Assembly (NCBI RefSeq): GCF_000521215.1
Contig: NZ_KI928921.1
Span: forward strand, 108,814 to 146,228
From: Labrenzia sp. DG1229
Lineage (GTDB): Bacteria > Pseudomonadota > Alphaproteobacteria > Rhizobiales > Stappiaceae
Reading direction: 5' to 3'
DNA length: 37,415 nucleotides
The notes beneath the pieces were generated by a model. That model was not told where the DNA came from. It did not search any database and saw only the letters and a list, made by a program, of their open reading frames with translations. Both the position numbers and the translations under genes were made by a program. Every line of letters starts with the position of its first letter. Positions within the stretch are counted from its first letter, which is position 1. Below are positions 1-8,051 of the stretch, piece after piece.

Positions 1-428
1 AGCGCCTTGCGTTGGCTTGTCGCGGTTTCGCAGGCAGCCGCAATGACGGCTTCCGGATCGTTCGGAGACACGTCAATCCTGGATTTGGAAAGAATCTGCC
101 CGACAAGGTCGATCCAGACTGCTTCCACCGAATTGGTGTCGACCGAAACACCGAAGCCATAGGCTCCGGACGGATTGACCGCAAGCCTCGGGCTTGGTTT
201 GCCCCGCCCCTGGATCACCGGTTCGCAACGCTGAAGAAGTTGCTTTTCGAGCAGATCCTCCGTCAGCCGGTGAACCGTCTGTTGTGACAGACCGGTCAGC
301 GGTGGCAGGTCTGCGCGCGCGACAAGTTCGTTCACCCTGATGGCTTCAAGAATTGCCGAACTGCTCGATCCGATTGGAAAATTACCAGCACTTTCAGAGA
401 TTTGCTGAGTCCGAAAAAGTGCTGTCAC
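1..428 (-). CDS. ROK-family transcriptional repressor (5' part; 3' end outside window)
   Basis: Read on the minus strand from a GTG at 428-426, this frame is open to the window edge (142 codons). An in-frame TAA two codons upstream leaves GTG as the only good start, and a GGGAAA lies about 6 nt before it. The first ~75 residues hold a MarR-like winged helix (around 'ALPPLTGLSQQTVHRL'-type residues, LTGLSQQTVHRLTEDLL). A conserved GRGKPSPRL turn follows, then a ROK-fold start (GAYGFGVSVDTNSVEAVWIDL). ROK repressors (NagC/XylR type) bind operators until a sugar or sugar phosphate is sensed. The gene diverges from the ABC operon at 595 with a large dyad between them, so it probably controls that operon and itself. 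The sensing part of the protein lies outside the window. Confidence 0.85.
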   Translation of the reverse strand, partial: MTALFRTQQISESAGNFPIGSSSSAILEAIRVNELVARADLPPLTGLSQQTVHRLTEDLLEKQLLQRCEPVIQGRGKPSPRLAVNPSGAYGFGVSVDTNSVEAVWIDLVGQILSKSRIDVSPNDPEAVIAAACETATSQRKA

Positions 429-510
429 TGATTATTTCCCGAAGTCGCAGATTGAATCACCTGTCCATCCTAACCAGCCACACCAGTTGCGCCAATCCCT
501 GTCATATTTT

Positions 511-557
511 TATTACACTTTATGAGTAATAAATGTTATTACTCATTAAGAGTGATA
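511..557. promoter_or_regulatory. Long dyad operator between ROK gene and ABC operon
   Basis: The core 522-546 is a perfect inverted repeat with 11-bp arms (ATGAGTAATAA / TTATTACTCAT) and a 3-bp spacer. The symmetry continues outward to 511 and 557: 19 of 22 arm pairs match. TTATTAC occurs as a direct repeat at 510-516 and 536-542. The AT-rich symmetry and its place between a ROK repressor and its divergent operon suggest the repressor operator. No direct binding evidence can be read from sequence. Confidence 0.75.
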
Positions 558-594
558 TTATTCGACGGGTAAGGAAATGGGAGCGGGGCGAATA

Positions 595-1647
595 ATGGAC
601 GGGATCACAGCAGGCAGCCTGAAGATGGTTTTCGGCGACTTTGTCGCTGTCCGCGATGTCAGTTTCGAAGTTGCAGCTGGTGAATTCGTAACGCTTCTCG
701 GGCCATCGGGATGTGGCAAGACAACCCTTCTCAAGATGATCTCCGGCTTCCTGACGCCGTCCGGTGGGACCATCCATCTCTCGGGTGTGGATGTTACCCG
801 CACACCGCCGGAAAAACGCGACACCGCACTGTGTTTCCAATCCTACGCCCTGTTTCCTCACCTGTCAGTCCTGGAAAACCTGGAATTCGGCCTTCGGCAG
901 AAGCGCGTGCCGCCGGCAGAGCGCAGAAAACGCCTTGATGCCGTAATCGACAATCTGGATCTGGCGCTGCATCTGGGCAAACTGCCGAACCAGCTTTCCG
1001 GTGGACAGCAGCAGCGTGTTGCCCTGGGCCGGGCACTGGTCATGCGCCCCAACGTGATCCTGTTCGATGAACCTCTTTCCAATCTCGACGCCAAACTGCG
1101 CGATCAGGTTCGCATCGAAATCCGCCGCATCCAACGTGATTTCGGCCTGACGGCAATCTACGTGACACACGATCAGGCCGAAGCTCTAGCCATGTCAGAC
1201 AGGGTCTTTGTCATGAATGGCGGCAAGATCGAACAAGCCGATACGCCGGAAGTACTCTACAGCGCGCCCAAAACGAGTTTTGTCGCCGATTTCATCGGCA
1301 GTGCCAATGTCCTGGAAGCGGACGTCACATCGACGAGCGGCAACGGGGACGTCGAACTGTCAACGCCGCTCGGCCCGCTGAAGGCAAATTCCGGGGCACC
1401 GCCGATGGGACGAAAGGTAAAAATCTGCTGGCGCCCGGAGCATGCCGACCTGACGGCCACGGGTGAAAACCGGTTGAGCGCACGGGTCACGCACAGGGCC
1501 TTTCAGGGGCATTTCACCGACCTCCATCTGGATGACGGCGGCAACGGATACCGGATCCAGACCAACCAGCCGTCGATCCGGGAAGGGGACACGGTCACCT
1601 TTTCGCTGAGATCCGACCAGATTGTTCTTCTGGAGGCCCTTGCATGA
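595..1647 (+). CDS. ABC transporter ATP-binding subunit (PotA/FbpC-like importer ATPase)
   Basis: This is the nucleotide-binding subunit that powers import through the two permeases encoded downstream. Visible motifs are Walker [10 protein letters not shown], the Q-loop region, signature [15 protein letters not shown], Walker [17 protein letters not shown] and the H-loop [11 protein letters not shown]-terminal TOBE/MOP-like domain (about the last 90 residues) is typical of the spermidine/iron/sulfate importer ATPases. An in-frame ATG at 577 is also possible, but its AAGGA is only 1 nt away. ATG 595 has GGGG with 6 nt spacing and gives the usual ~350 aa. The stop overlaps the next start (ATGA at 1644-1647), so translation is probably coupled. 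It is the first gene of the operon behind the dyad at 511-557. Confidence 0.9.
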   Translation: MDGITAGSLKMVFGDFVAVRDVSFEVAAGEFVTLLGPSGCGKTTLLKMISGFLTPSGGTIHLSGVDVTRTPPEKRDTALCFQSYALFPHLSVLENLEFGLRQKRVPPAERRKRLDAVIDNLDLALHLGKLPNQLSGGQQQRVALGRALVMRPNVILFDEPLSNLDAKLRDQVRIEIRRIQRDFGLTAIYVTHDQAEALAMSDRVFVMNGGKIEQADTPEVLYSAPKTSFVADFIGSANVLEADVTSTSGNGDVELSTPLGPLKANSGAPPMGRKVKICWRPEHADLTATGENRLSARVTHRAFQGHFTDLHLDDGGNGYRIQTNQPSIREGDTVTFSLRSDQIVLLEALA

Positions 1648-2497
1648 CCTGGAGGAAGTGGCTGCTCGTATTGAGCCTGCTGACACCGGGCATCGGTCTG
1701 ATCGTCGCCTTTATCGGCGTCGCGGTCTATATCGCGGCTGCGCAGTCCTTCGGTTATTACAACCTGGCTGGAGAAAGCAGTTTTTCGCTCGAATTCTGGG
1801 ACAGGATGCTGGGCCGCAAGGTGTTCAGCCGCGCCGTGATGTACTCGATCTATATCGGGGTGATCAGTGCTTTCCTGTCTGTGGCCTTTGCCTACCCGCT
1901 GGCAATCTGGCTGCGCAAGCCGTTTCCAGGCTCACTTGCAATTGTGCCATGCTGAAAGCGCCCCTGCTGGTGCACGGTCTGGTCGCCGCCTTTCTGTTCA
2001 TCAACGTCATTTCCTATCACGGCATTCTCAACCAGTTGCTGCAGGGAATCGGCCTTTGGGATGAACCGCACAGACTTCAGAACGACCGCAACGCAATCGG
2101 CGTTCTCATCCTGCAAACGTGGAAGAACATGCCTTTCGCGCTGCTCCTCTTGACCGGCGCCGTCCAGAGCATTTCAGATGATGTCCTCGATGCGGCGCGG
2201 GATCTGGGTGCTGGCAGCTTCGACCGTTTTCGCAAGGTAATCGCCCCGCTCACCGTTTCGGCCATGCAGGCGGCTCTCATCATCATATTCATCGGCGCAC
2301 TGGCCGATTTCAGCTTCCAGGTGATCGCGGGGCCAACCAACCGACAGTCGCTCTCACAGCTGATGGTGTTTTTCAAGGATGGCGGTCGCTGGAACGATGC
2401 CGCTGTTGTTGGCGTCAGCCTGATGATCATTGCCATCGCCGGATCTGCGCTGCTTGCAGCCGTCAGCCGGATCGTCATGCGCGGGAGGATCGCATGA
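1644..2497 (+). pseudogene. ABC transporter permease, interrupted by a one-base frameshift
   Basis: Two frames together encode one normal ~284-aa importer permease. The first part (1644-1955) starts [16 protein letters not shown] and carries the N-terminal membrane segments up to LAIVPC, then TGA. The second part, in the next frame from about ATG 1949 to 2497, resumes with MLKAPLLVHGLV and contains the EAA loop (DAARDLGAGSFDRF). Adding one base after 1948 (GTG CCN ATG CTG) would join them as ...AIVPMLKAPLL..., so a single-base deletion is the simplest reading. The upstream TGA (1953-1955) overlaps ATG 1949, so re-initiation could make a split protein. Sequencing error, real decay and a functional split are all possible. 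The 3' end overlaps the next gene by ATGA. Confidence 0.85.
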
Positions 2498-3321
2498 GCG
2501 CTCAACGTCTCAACCAGATCCTGCTGGTTCTGCTTGTCAGCCTCACCGCTATCTGGCTGATTATCCCTTTCTCCATGGCGATCCTCTGGTCACTCGTCGA
2601 TCCGGCCGAACCCTGGACCGCCGACAAGCTGGTGCCGCCCGTCATGTCATTCTACCGGTGGCAGGACATGTGGGAAAATTCCTCGCTGCAGACGGCACTC
2701 GTCAATTCCTACCTGTTGGCACCTTCCGCTGCCATTGCGGCACTCGCCCTGGCGATGCCGACGGCTTTCGCGCTTGGCCGCATCCGGTTCCCGGGCCGGG
2801 AAGTTTGCAAGATCCTCGCATTGCTGCCGCTGATCGTGCCACCATTCGTCACCTCCATTTTCTTCACGTCGATGCTCTACCAGCTTGGCCTGCACACGTG
2901 GCGTTTCGGTGCAATCCTGTTTGCCCACGCGATTGTGTTCATGCCCTACGCAATCCGTATCATGACAGTCAGTTTCGAGCAGGTTCGCAGTGACCATATC
3001 GACGCGGCGCGGGACCTTGGAGCCAGCGCCTGGGCACGCTGGAAGGTGGCCTATCTGCCGGCTCTCAAACCCGGAATTTTCGCTTCGCTCCTGATCGTCT
3101 TTATCCAGTCGATCGAGGAATTCGCACTCGCCTTCATTGTCGGTTCACCCGACTTCACCACCATTCCAACACTGCTCTACGGGACGCTCGGACAGGATTT
3201 CGTTCGACCGAATGCAGCCGTGTTGTCGCTCATTCTCGTCGTGCCCAACGTCGTCTTGATGCTCATCCTGGAGCGGCTTCTGAAATCGGCCAATCCGGCA
3301 CTGAGCTCGGGAAAGGGCTGA
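2494..3321 (+). CDS. ABC transporter permease subunit (PotC/FbpB-like inner-membrane component)
   Basis: This second membrane subunit of the importer has 275 aa and six or so hydrophobic segments, beginning LNQILLVLLVSLTAIWLIIPF. The cytoplasmic EAA coupling loop is clear (DAARDLGASAWARWKVAYLPALKPG), where the ATPase docks. The start overlaps the stop of the frameshifted first permease (ATGA at 2494-2497), showing tight operon structure. This subunit is intact. If the first permease is truly dead the complex would lack half its channel unless the intact subunit can form a homodimer. Confidence 0.9.
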   Translation: MSAQRLNQILLVLLVSLTAIWLIIPFSMAILWSLVDPAEPWTADKLVPPVMSFYRWQDMWENSSLQTALVNSYLLAPSAAIAALALAMPTAFALGRIRFPGREVCKILALLPLIVPPFVTSIFFTSMLYQLGLHTWRFGAILFAHAIVFMPYAIRIMTVSFEQVRSDHIDAARDLGASAWARWKVAYLPALKPGIFASLLIVFIQSIEEFALAFIVGSPDFTTIPTLLYGTLGQDFVRPNAAVLSLILVVPNVVLMLILERLLKSANPALSSGKG

Positions 3322-3410
3322 CGTGAATAACAAGATCAACAGTGATCCGGTCGGTATCGATTGGGTGTCAGAAGTTGATCGACTTGAAAATGTTGGAGCA
3401 ACTCTTCTGT

Positions 3411-3454
3411 GTCCGGCCGGACGCAGGTTGTTCCGAGCTTAACGGAGACCAACC
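3411..3454 (+). promoter_or_regulatory. Intercistronic hairpins before the binding-protein gene, one covering its ribosome site
   Basis: The palindrome GTCCGGCCGGAC (3411-3422) can be extended to an 8-bp stem with a GGCC loop. Just after it, GGTTG (3426-3430) can pair with CAACC (3450-3454) and TCCG (3432-3435) with CGGA (3443-3446). That encloses the Shine-Dalgarno GGAGA (3444-3448) of the ATG at 3458. Such structures commonly set the ratio of binding protein to membrane subunits. The folding was judged by eye only. Confidence 0.45.
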
Positions 3455-3457
3455 GGC

Positions 3458-4561
3458 ATGTTGAAGACTCTCATCCTTTCCACCACTGCCCTGGCCATCG
3501 GCGTCAGTGCATCCGCAGCTTCCGACCTTTCCGGCATGAGCTGGGACGATATCGTTACCCAGGCAAAAGCGGAAGGTGAACTCACCTGGTACGTCTGGTA
3601 CCTGCAGGACGACCTGCGCCGCGCCGTCAAATCGTTCGAAGACGAATATGGTATCGATGTCACGATTCCGGAAGGAACATCTGCCGGAAATGCTGAAAAG
3701 CTCATGGCGGAACGCAACCGTGAAGTCGGTGACATTGACGTCTTTGCCTGGGGTTACAGTGACTTTGAAACTGTGGATCTGGCAGCAACTTTCTCACCGC
3801 TCAAGATGCTGCCGGCCGATGACGGCCGGGTCTCGGAACTGGTTGGCATCGATGGTGGCGACTTCGTGCTGGCCTATTGGGGCAATCAGACCGGCATCGC
3901 TTATGATCCGGCGAAAGTTTCAGCCGACAACTTGCCGCAAACCCCCGAGGAATTCGCAGCCTTCTGGAGCGAGAATCCCGGCAAGTTCGGCTTCAACTAC
4001 GAGAAAGGCGGCTCCGGCCCGTCCTTTTATCAGAATACGCTTCGCAGTCTGACTGGTGTTGATTTCTCGAATGGAGAGATCTCCGACGGCAAGCTGGCAA
4101 AGGTCGAAGAAGGCTACGGCTTCTTTAACGACAACGCCGAAAACTACGTTGTCACGGCCTCCAACGCCGACAGTATCGTTCGCGTCAGCGATGGCGAACT
4201 CTGGATTGTGCCGGCCTGGGAAGATCACCTTGCCGGCTTGCAGAAACGCGGCGAGGTGCGCTCTGAAATCAAGTTCTACATCCCGGAAATGGGCATGAAC
4301 GGTGGTGGCAACGGCATTGCCATTCCGAACAATGCTCCGCATCCGGCTGCGGCTGCCGTCTTCGCAAACTGGCTGACATCCGCGGACACCCAGACCATGT
4401 TCAACCGTGATTTCGGCACCGCACCGATGCATGCCGAGGCTGACGACAGCAACGCCCTTGTGCCGAACGACCAGCGCGCGAACCGGCAGCCATGGGCAGG
4501 CCAGCCATTTCGCAAGGCAGTTGAGGAAAGTTTCATCGAGAACGTGATCCTGGAGCGCTAA
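3458..4561 (+). CDS. ABC transporter periplasmic substrate-binding protein
   Basis: This 367-aa secreted protein has a typical Sec signal peptide (MLKTLILSTTALAIGVSASA, cleavage near residue 20-22), followed by an extracellular solute-binding fold of the polyamine/iron/sulfate (COG0687/COG1840-like) group. It delivers substrate to the permeases encoded upstream. Landmarks are ELTWYVWYLQDDLRRAVKSFE in the first lobe, WGNQTGIAYDP at the hinge, and GNGIAIPNNAPHPAAAAVFANWL near the C-terminus. Start ATG 3458 has GGAGA 9 nt upstream. Substrate cannot be read directly. The linked phosphodiesterase downstream points to a glycerophosphodiester or related phospho-compound, but this is inference. Confidence 0.88.
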   Translation: MLKTLILSTTALAIGVSASAASDLSGMSWDDIVTQAKAEGELTWYVWYLQDDLRRAVKSFEDEYGIDVTIPEGTSAGNAEKLMAERNREVGDIDVFAWGYSDFETVDLAATFSPLKMLPADDGRVSELVGIDGGDFVLAYWGNQTGIAYDPAKVSADNLPQTPEEFAAFWSENPGKFGFNYEKGGSGPSFYQNTLRSLTGVDFSNGEISDGKLAKVEEGYGFFNDNAENYVVTASNADSIVRVSDGELWIVPAWEDHLAGLQKRGEVRSEIKFYIPEMGMNGGGNGIAIPNNAPHPAAAAVFANWLTSADTQTMFNRDFGTAPMHAEADDSNALVPNDQRANRQPWAGQPFRKAVEESFIENVILER

Positions 4562-4642
4562 CGCGTAATACTGTCTCAGGCGGTTTCGCGGCAATCGCGG
4601 AATCGCAAACTTCAAAGCAACGATACCAACCGAAGTAGCCAG

Positions 4643-5518
4643 ATGAATTTTCAACAGACACCCGTCGCCCGCCCGCCGCTGAACGACTTTCTCGCCGACC
4701 GGTCCTGGAATCTCGCCGTAGTCGCCCATCGCGGCGCCTGGCATGGAGCACCCGAGAACTCGATCGGTTCTGTTGAACTTGCAATCCGGAACGGATACGA
4801 GTTTGTCGAAATCGATGTCCAGGCAACAGCGGACGGGCAACTTGTCTGCATTCACGACGATTCGGTCGAACGCATGACGGGACAACCTCACGTGGTGGCT
4901 CTATCCGAGGCTTCGGATCTGACAGGCCTCTTTCTGAAGGAAGGCGCAGGCGGAGAAAATGCACAATTCACATCCTCGCTTCCAGCCCTTCTCGGCGACC
5001 TCCTGAATGTGAGTTCGGACAGGATCTATGTCGATATTGATGTGAAGCACTTCAGGGACCTTGAAGTTGTCTGCGAATATGTGCGCGCGCATGAAAGCCG
5101 TCGCCACGTCAACCTCAAGACCGTGGTAGCAACCCCGAAAGACCTGAAATATCTGGATAATCTGGAACGACGGACGGGGTTGCTGATCAAGCCTGTGTTG
5201 AATGTCACCGGCGACACTCTGGAGACCTTTCTCGGCTTCCTGCAGACACGCCCGACACCGTTGGTGGAGATCCTGTGCGATACCTGGACAACATTCGAGC
5301 TATATGCCGAGGCAGCCCGTCGAGCCGGGACCGACCTGTTCCTGAACACACTCGATGAAGTGCCTTCCGCAGTCGTGACAGATACTCCGTCGCTGTCTGA
5401 TCCGGACCAGGGCTGGGGCCGCCTGATGCGCCAGGGTGCCAGGTTGCTGCAGACGGACCACCCCGAGGCGCTGAAAAAATATGCCGACAGTCAGGCGGAA
5501 CCGGTTTCGGCGTTCTAA
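4643..5518 (+). CDS. Glycerophosphodiester phosphodiesterase family protein
   Basis: GDPD enzymes hydrolyse glycerophosphodiesters to sn-glycerol-3-phosphate and an alcohol in a metal-dependent TIM barrel. The N-terminal catalytic block is intact: AHRGAWHGAPENSIGSVELA (HRG...PEN), EFVEIDVQ (E-x-D metal ligands) and LVCIHDDSVERMTG (catalytic HD). No signal peptide is visible, so it should act in the cytoplasm on imported substrate. It is the last gene of the ABC operon, 81 bp after the binding protein, similar to the ugp arrangement with UgpQ. Its 291 aa is slightly longer than minimal bacterial GDPDs (~250). A weak ribosome site precedes ATG 4643. The exact substrate is unknown. Confidence 0.88.
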   Translation: MNFQQTPVARPPLNDFLADRSWNLAVVAHRGAWHGAPENSIGSVELAIRNGYEFVEIDVQATADGQLVCIHDDSVERMTGQPHVVALSEASDLTGLFLKEGAGGENAQFTSSLPALLGDLLNVSSDRIYVDIDVKHFRDLEVVCEYVRAHESRRHVNLKTVVATPKDLKYLDNLERRTGLLIKPVLNVTGDTLETFLGFLQTRPTPLVEILCDTWTTFELYAEAARRAGTDLFLNTLDEVPSAVVTDTPSLSDPDQGWGRLMRQGARLLQTDHPEALKKYADSQAEPVSAF

Positions 5519-5558
5519 AGCCCGTAGCCCGGGTCACACCCGTTGATGGCTGGAAGGG

Positions 5559-6002
5559 TCAAGACCGCGTGATACGTTTGCACAAGGCGACGAGCACATG
5601 TGCCTCGTCCAACGTCAGTTTGGTTTTTTCAAACACCTTGTCCGTGACCTGGCAACTCTCGTTCCAGAGGGCCCGGCCTTCCGGTGTGATCCGGATAAAC
5701 TTCTGACGCTCGTCACCGTCTGCCATTTCCCGGCGAAGCAGGTTCCTCCCCTCCAGCCGTCTGAGCAGCGGCGTCATGGTCGCCTTTGAAAGACCAAGCC
5801 GCTGCGCCAGACTGGTGATCGAGACGTTGTCCTTTTCTGCTAGCGCCATCAAAACGATATACTGGGCATAGGTAAGGTCATGCTCATCCAGCAAGGGGCG
5901 GTAATACTGATCGATCGTGTTGGATGCCGAATAGAGCGCAAAACACAACTGGGAATCGAGCGTAATCTCTGCTGCTTCCGAGACTGCCGATTTTTCTGAC
6001 AA
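5559..6002 (-). CDS. MarR-family redox-sensing regulator, OhrR-like
   Basis: This 147-aa regulator closely follows the OhrR pattern. Cys20 sits in QLCFALYSASN, the position of the peroxide-sensing cysteine. Tyr34 and Tyr45 (YRPLLDEHDLTYAQY) match its hydrogen-bonding tyrosines. The wing and recognition helix are LSKATMTPLLRRLE, and Cys117 (NESCQV) falls where two-cysteine OhrR proteins carry the resolving cysteine. The long frame reaches ATG 6086, but a TTG at 6002-6000 has AAGGA with 8 nt spacing and gives the normal family length. It also leaves the divergent promoter outside the gene. It is divergent from two catalase-family genes, its likely targets. OhrR normally controls ohr, so catalase targets would be unusual. 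Confidence 0.85.
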   Translation of the reverse strand: MSEKSAVSEAAEITLDSQLCFALYSASNTIDQYYRPLLDEHDLTYAQYIVLMALAEKDNVSITSLAQRLGLSKATMTPLLRRLEGRNLLRREMADGDERQKFIRITPEGRALWNESCQVTDKVFEKTKLTLDEAHVLVALCKRITRS

Positions 6003-6074
6003 GTGAATGATCCTTGGCTGGTGCTGTCTGACGACTATGTCAGCATATAGCACTTGATTATCTTTACGCATAAT

Positions 6075-6103
6075 GTTAGTGCACAAACTATTAGTTTTCT
6101 AAT
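6075..6103. promoter_or_regulatory. Candidate MarR/OhrR operators in the divergent promoter
   Basis: Two small dyads lie between the regulator and the catalase-like gene. GTTAGTGCACAAAC (6075-6088) is symmetric at 6 of 7 pairs about GTGCAC. ATTAG-N4-CTAAT (6090-6103) is a perfect 5-bp repeat. The region is AT-rich and just upstream of the GAGGAG ribosome site at 6111-6116. Operator assignment is inferred from position and symmetry. Confidence 0.5.
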
Positions 6104-6123
6104 TAATAACGAGGAGACCACTA

Positions 6124-7083
6124 ATGTTCAGACCAGCTTTCATGGCACTTTGCATCGCCCTGACCCCAAGCGCCTCGTTTGCCGAAGATCCGCTCGCAAA
6201 CGCGGAAAGTGCATTTGCCGCATTCCAGGACGTGTTTGGCGTGACAAAAGGCAAGCGCCGCAATCACACCAAGGGCTATTGCATTGAAGGCGAATTCCAG
6301 CCGTTGGACGCGGCAATACGTGACTATTCCGCCAGCCCGCTTTTCACCGGAACATCAACTGTGATTGGAAGAGTGTCCCACAAGGGCGGAAACAATGAAG
6401 CATCCGACGACAAGTTCGGCCACTACGGCCTGGCTATGGAAATCGCGACGCCCGAGGACGACGTTCATATCATCAACATGAACACCGAACACTTTTTCCC
6501 CGTCGCAACGCCCGAGGACTTCACCGAGTTGATGCGTGCGAAAGCAACCGGCAAAGAGGCAGTTGCACGTTTCGCTGCAAAGAGCCCAGAATTGCAGGCT
6601 CACAAAAGCTATCACGCAGCACTCGACAAATCGCTGCGCCCATATGAAGGCGCCACCTACAACAGCATCAACAGCTTTTACCTGGTTGACCACGCTGGAA
6701 AGAAGACAGCCATCCGTTTCTCTTTCGTGCCGGCCGGAGAACACAAGATTGTGCTGGACCCGACCAAGGATTTTTTCCTTCAGAACATGCTGGGCAACCT
6801 GAAGGCCGGAGAAGTGGCCTGGAACATGGTGATCACGATCGCAAATCCGGGTGATCCGGTGAACAATCCGGCGGTTCAGTGGAACGGTGACCACAAACGG
6901 ATCAACGCAGGCAAGTTCGTCGTGACGTCCGCGATGACCGAGATGGATGGCCGGTGCGATGCGATCAACTACGACCCAACGGTTCTGAGCCAAGGCTTCG
7001 AGCCATCGGAAGACAGGATGCTTGAAGCCCGTTCTCTGATTTATGCGATCGGTGTCGGTAAACGGCTTTCCGAGAAGGAATGA
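6124..7083 (+). CDS. Exported catalase-family peroxidase (SrpA-like minicatalase)
   Basis: This 319-aa member of the heme catalase clan has only the core domain (classic catalases have ~480 aa or more). A Sec signal (MFRPAFMALCIALTPSASFA, cleavage near residue 20) predicts a periplasmic location. The putative distal histidine lies in RNHTKGYC. INMNTEHFF follows in the region where catalases carry the distal asparagine. ARSLIY near the C-terminus gives the RxxxY motif for the proximal heme tyrosine. Ribosome site GAGGAG lies 7 nt before ATG 6124. It is the first gene after the divergent OhrR-like regulator, and the second catalase-like gene follows on the same strand. Family members degrade peroxide or act as heme peroxidases; which one applies here is open. 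Confidence 0.85.
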   Translation: MFRPAFMALCIALTPSASFAEDPLANAESAFAAFQDVFGVTKGKRRNHTKGYCIEGEFQPLDAAIRDYSASPLFTGTSTVIGRVSHKGGNNEASDDKFGHYGLAMEIATPEDDVHIINMNTEHFFPVATPEDFTELMRAKATGKEAVARFAAKSPELQAHKSYHAALDKSLRPYEGATYNSINSFYLVDHAGKKTAIRFSFVPAGEHKIVLDPTKDFFLQNMLGNLKAGEVAWNMVITIANPGDPVNNPAVQWNGDHKRINAGKFVVTSAMTEMDGRCDAINYDPTVLSQGFEPSEDRMLEARSLIYAIGVGKRLSEKE

Positions 7084-7154
7084 CCTTCAGTTTTCCTCAA
7101 CCAGCCGCACCGGAAACAAATCGAAATTTCCTCTTTCTCGCCAGGAAACACAAA

Positions 7155-8051
7155 ATGACCCAGGCCACAAAACTGATTGATGCACTCAACGGCACATTTG
7201 GACGCCACAAGAGTTTTCGCGCTTCGCACGCCAAGGGGTTTGCCGCTGTCGGCCGCTTTATCCCGGCACAGACAAATGCGGGCGTCCAAATCCCCCTTCT
7301 TCGGTCTGAACAGCCGGTCGCGGCCAGGTTCTCGGTCGGTGGCGGCAAACCGGGTATCAGTGACAAAAGTCCAACCGTGCGCGGCGTCGGACTGACGATA
7401 GGCGGCGCGTCGGAGATCTGGTCCCTGGCGCTCATTTCTGCTCCGGTCTTTTTCGCCAATTCCGCACAGCAGTTCGTCGACTTCCTCGCCGCCCGCGCAC
7501 CCGATCCTGAAATCGGCGGTCCGAATCCGGAGAAGGTGAAGGCGTTCAACGCTGCCAATCCGAACACCGTGCCACATCAGGAGTATCTCAAATCCACCTC
7601 ACCTTGCCGCTGCTATTCCACCGAGCGGTACCACTCGGGACACGCATACGGGTTTACAATCGACAATGCATCGGTTGCCGCCCGGCTGACACTTGAACCG
7701 AAGGCCGGTCGGACCGGCTTGACGCCGGAGGAACTGGCCGTCTTTCCAGACGATTTTCTCCGGGATGCGATGACCCTCAAATTGGCCGATAGCCCGGCCC
7801 GGTGGGTGCTGAAGCTGATCGTTGCAAATGCAGCAGACGAGGCCCTGGATCCAACCGTTCCCTGGGATGGAGAACACCGGGAGATTGTCCTTGGGACGAT
7901 TGAGATCGAAGACCTGGACGACAGCAAGGAAAGTCAGTTGCGGGTGTTTGATCCGGCGCATCTCGCAAAAAGTGTCGGTGCTCCAGGTGACAAGGTTTTT
8001 GCTTTGCGCAGTGCAGCCTACGCGGAATCGAGGGCTCGTCGCGCTGAATGA
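7155..8051 (+). CDS. Cytoplasmic catalase-family peroxidase (SrpA-like minicatalase)
   Basis: This second small catalase-clan protein (298 aa) lacks a signal peptide. The frame extends back to ATG 7080 overlapping the previous stop, but ATG 7155 has AGGAA with 7 nt spacing and gives the family N-terminus (MTQATKLIDALNGTFGRHKSF). Motifs are distal His in ASHAKGFA, ARFSVGGG, APVFFA and RSAAY (RxxxY heme tyrosine). Compared with its neighbour, the segment before PVFF reads LALISAPVFF, with Ser where the first protein has Asn (INMNTEHFF); the alignment was made by eye. Paired with the exported paralogue 71 bp upstream, it suggests peroxide defence split between periplasm and cytoplasm under one regulator. 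Confidence 0.85.
   Translation: MTQATKLIDALNGTFGRHKSFRASHAKGFAAVGRFIPAQTNAGVQIPLLRSEQPVAARFSVGGGKPGISDKSPTVRGVGLTIGGASEIWSLALISAPVFFANSAQQFVDFLAARAPDPEIGGPNPEKVKAFNAANPNTVPHQEYLKSTSPCRCYSTERYHSGHAYGFTIDNASVAARLTLEPKAGRTGLTPEELAVFPDDFLRDAMTLKLADSPARWVLKLIVANAADEALDPTVPWDGEHREIVLGTIEIEDLDDSKESQLRVFDPAHLAKSVGAPGDKVFALRSAAYAESRARRAE

Noticed and set aside
12..287. 91-aa plus-strand frame at the left edge
   Set aside because: The minus strand carries a ROK regulator with clear helix-turn-helix and ROK motifs, so this is its shadow.
3920..4891. 323-aa minus-strand frame opposite the binding-protein gene
   Set aside because: It is the antisense of two well-supported genes, has no ribosome site, and its residues resemble no family.
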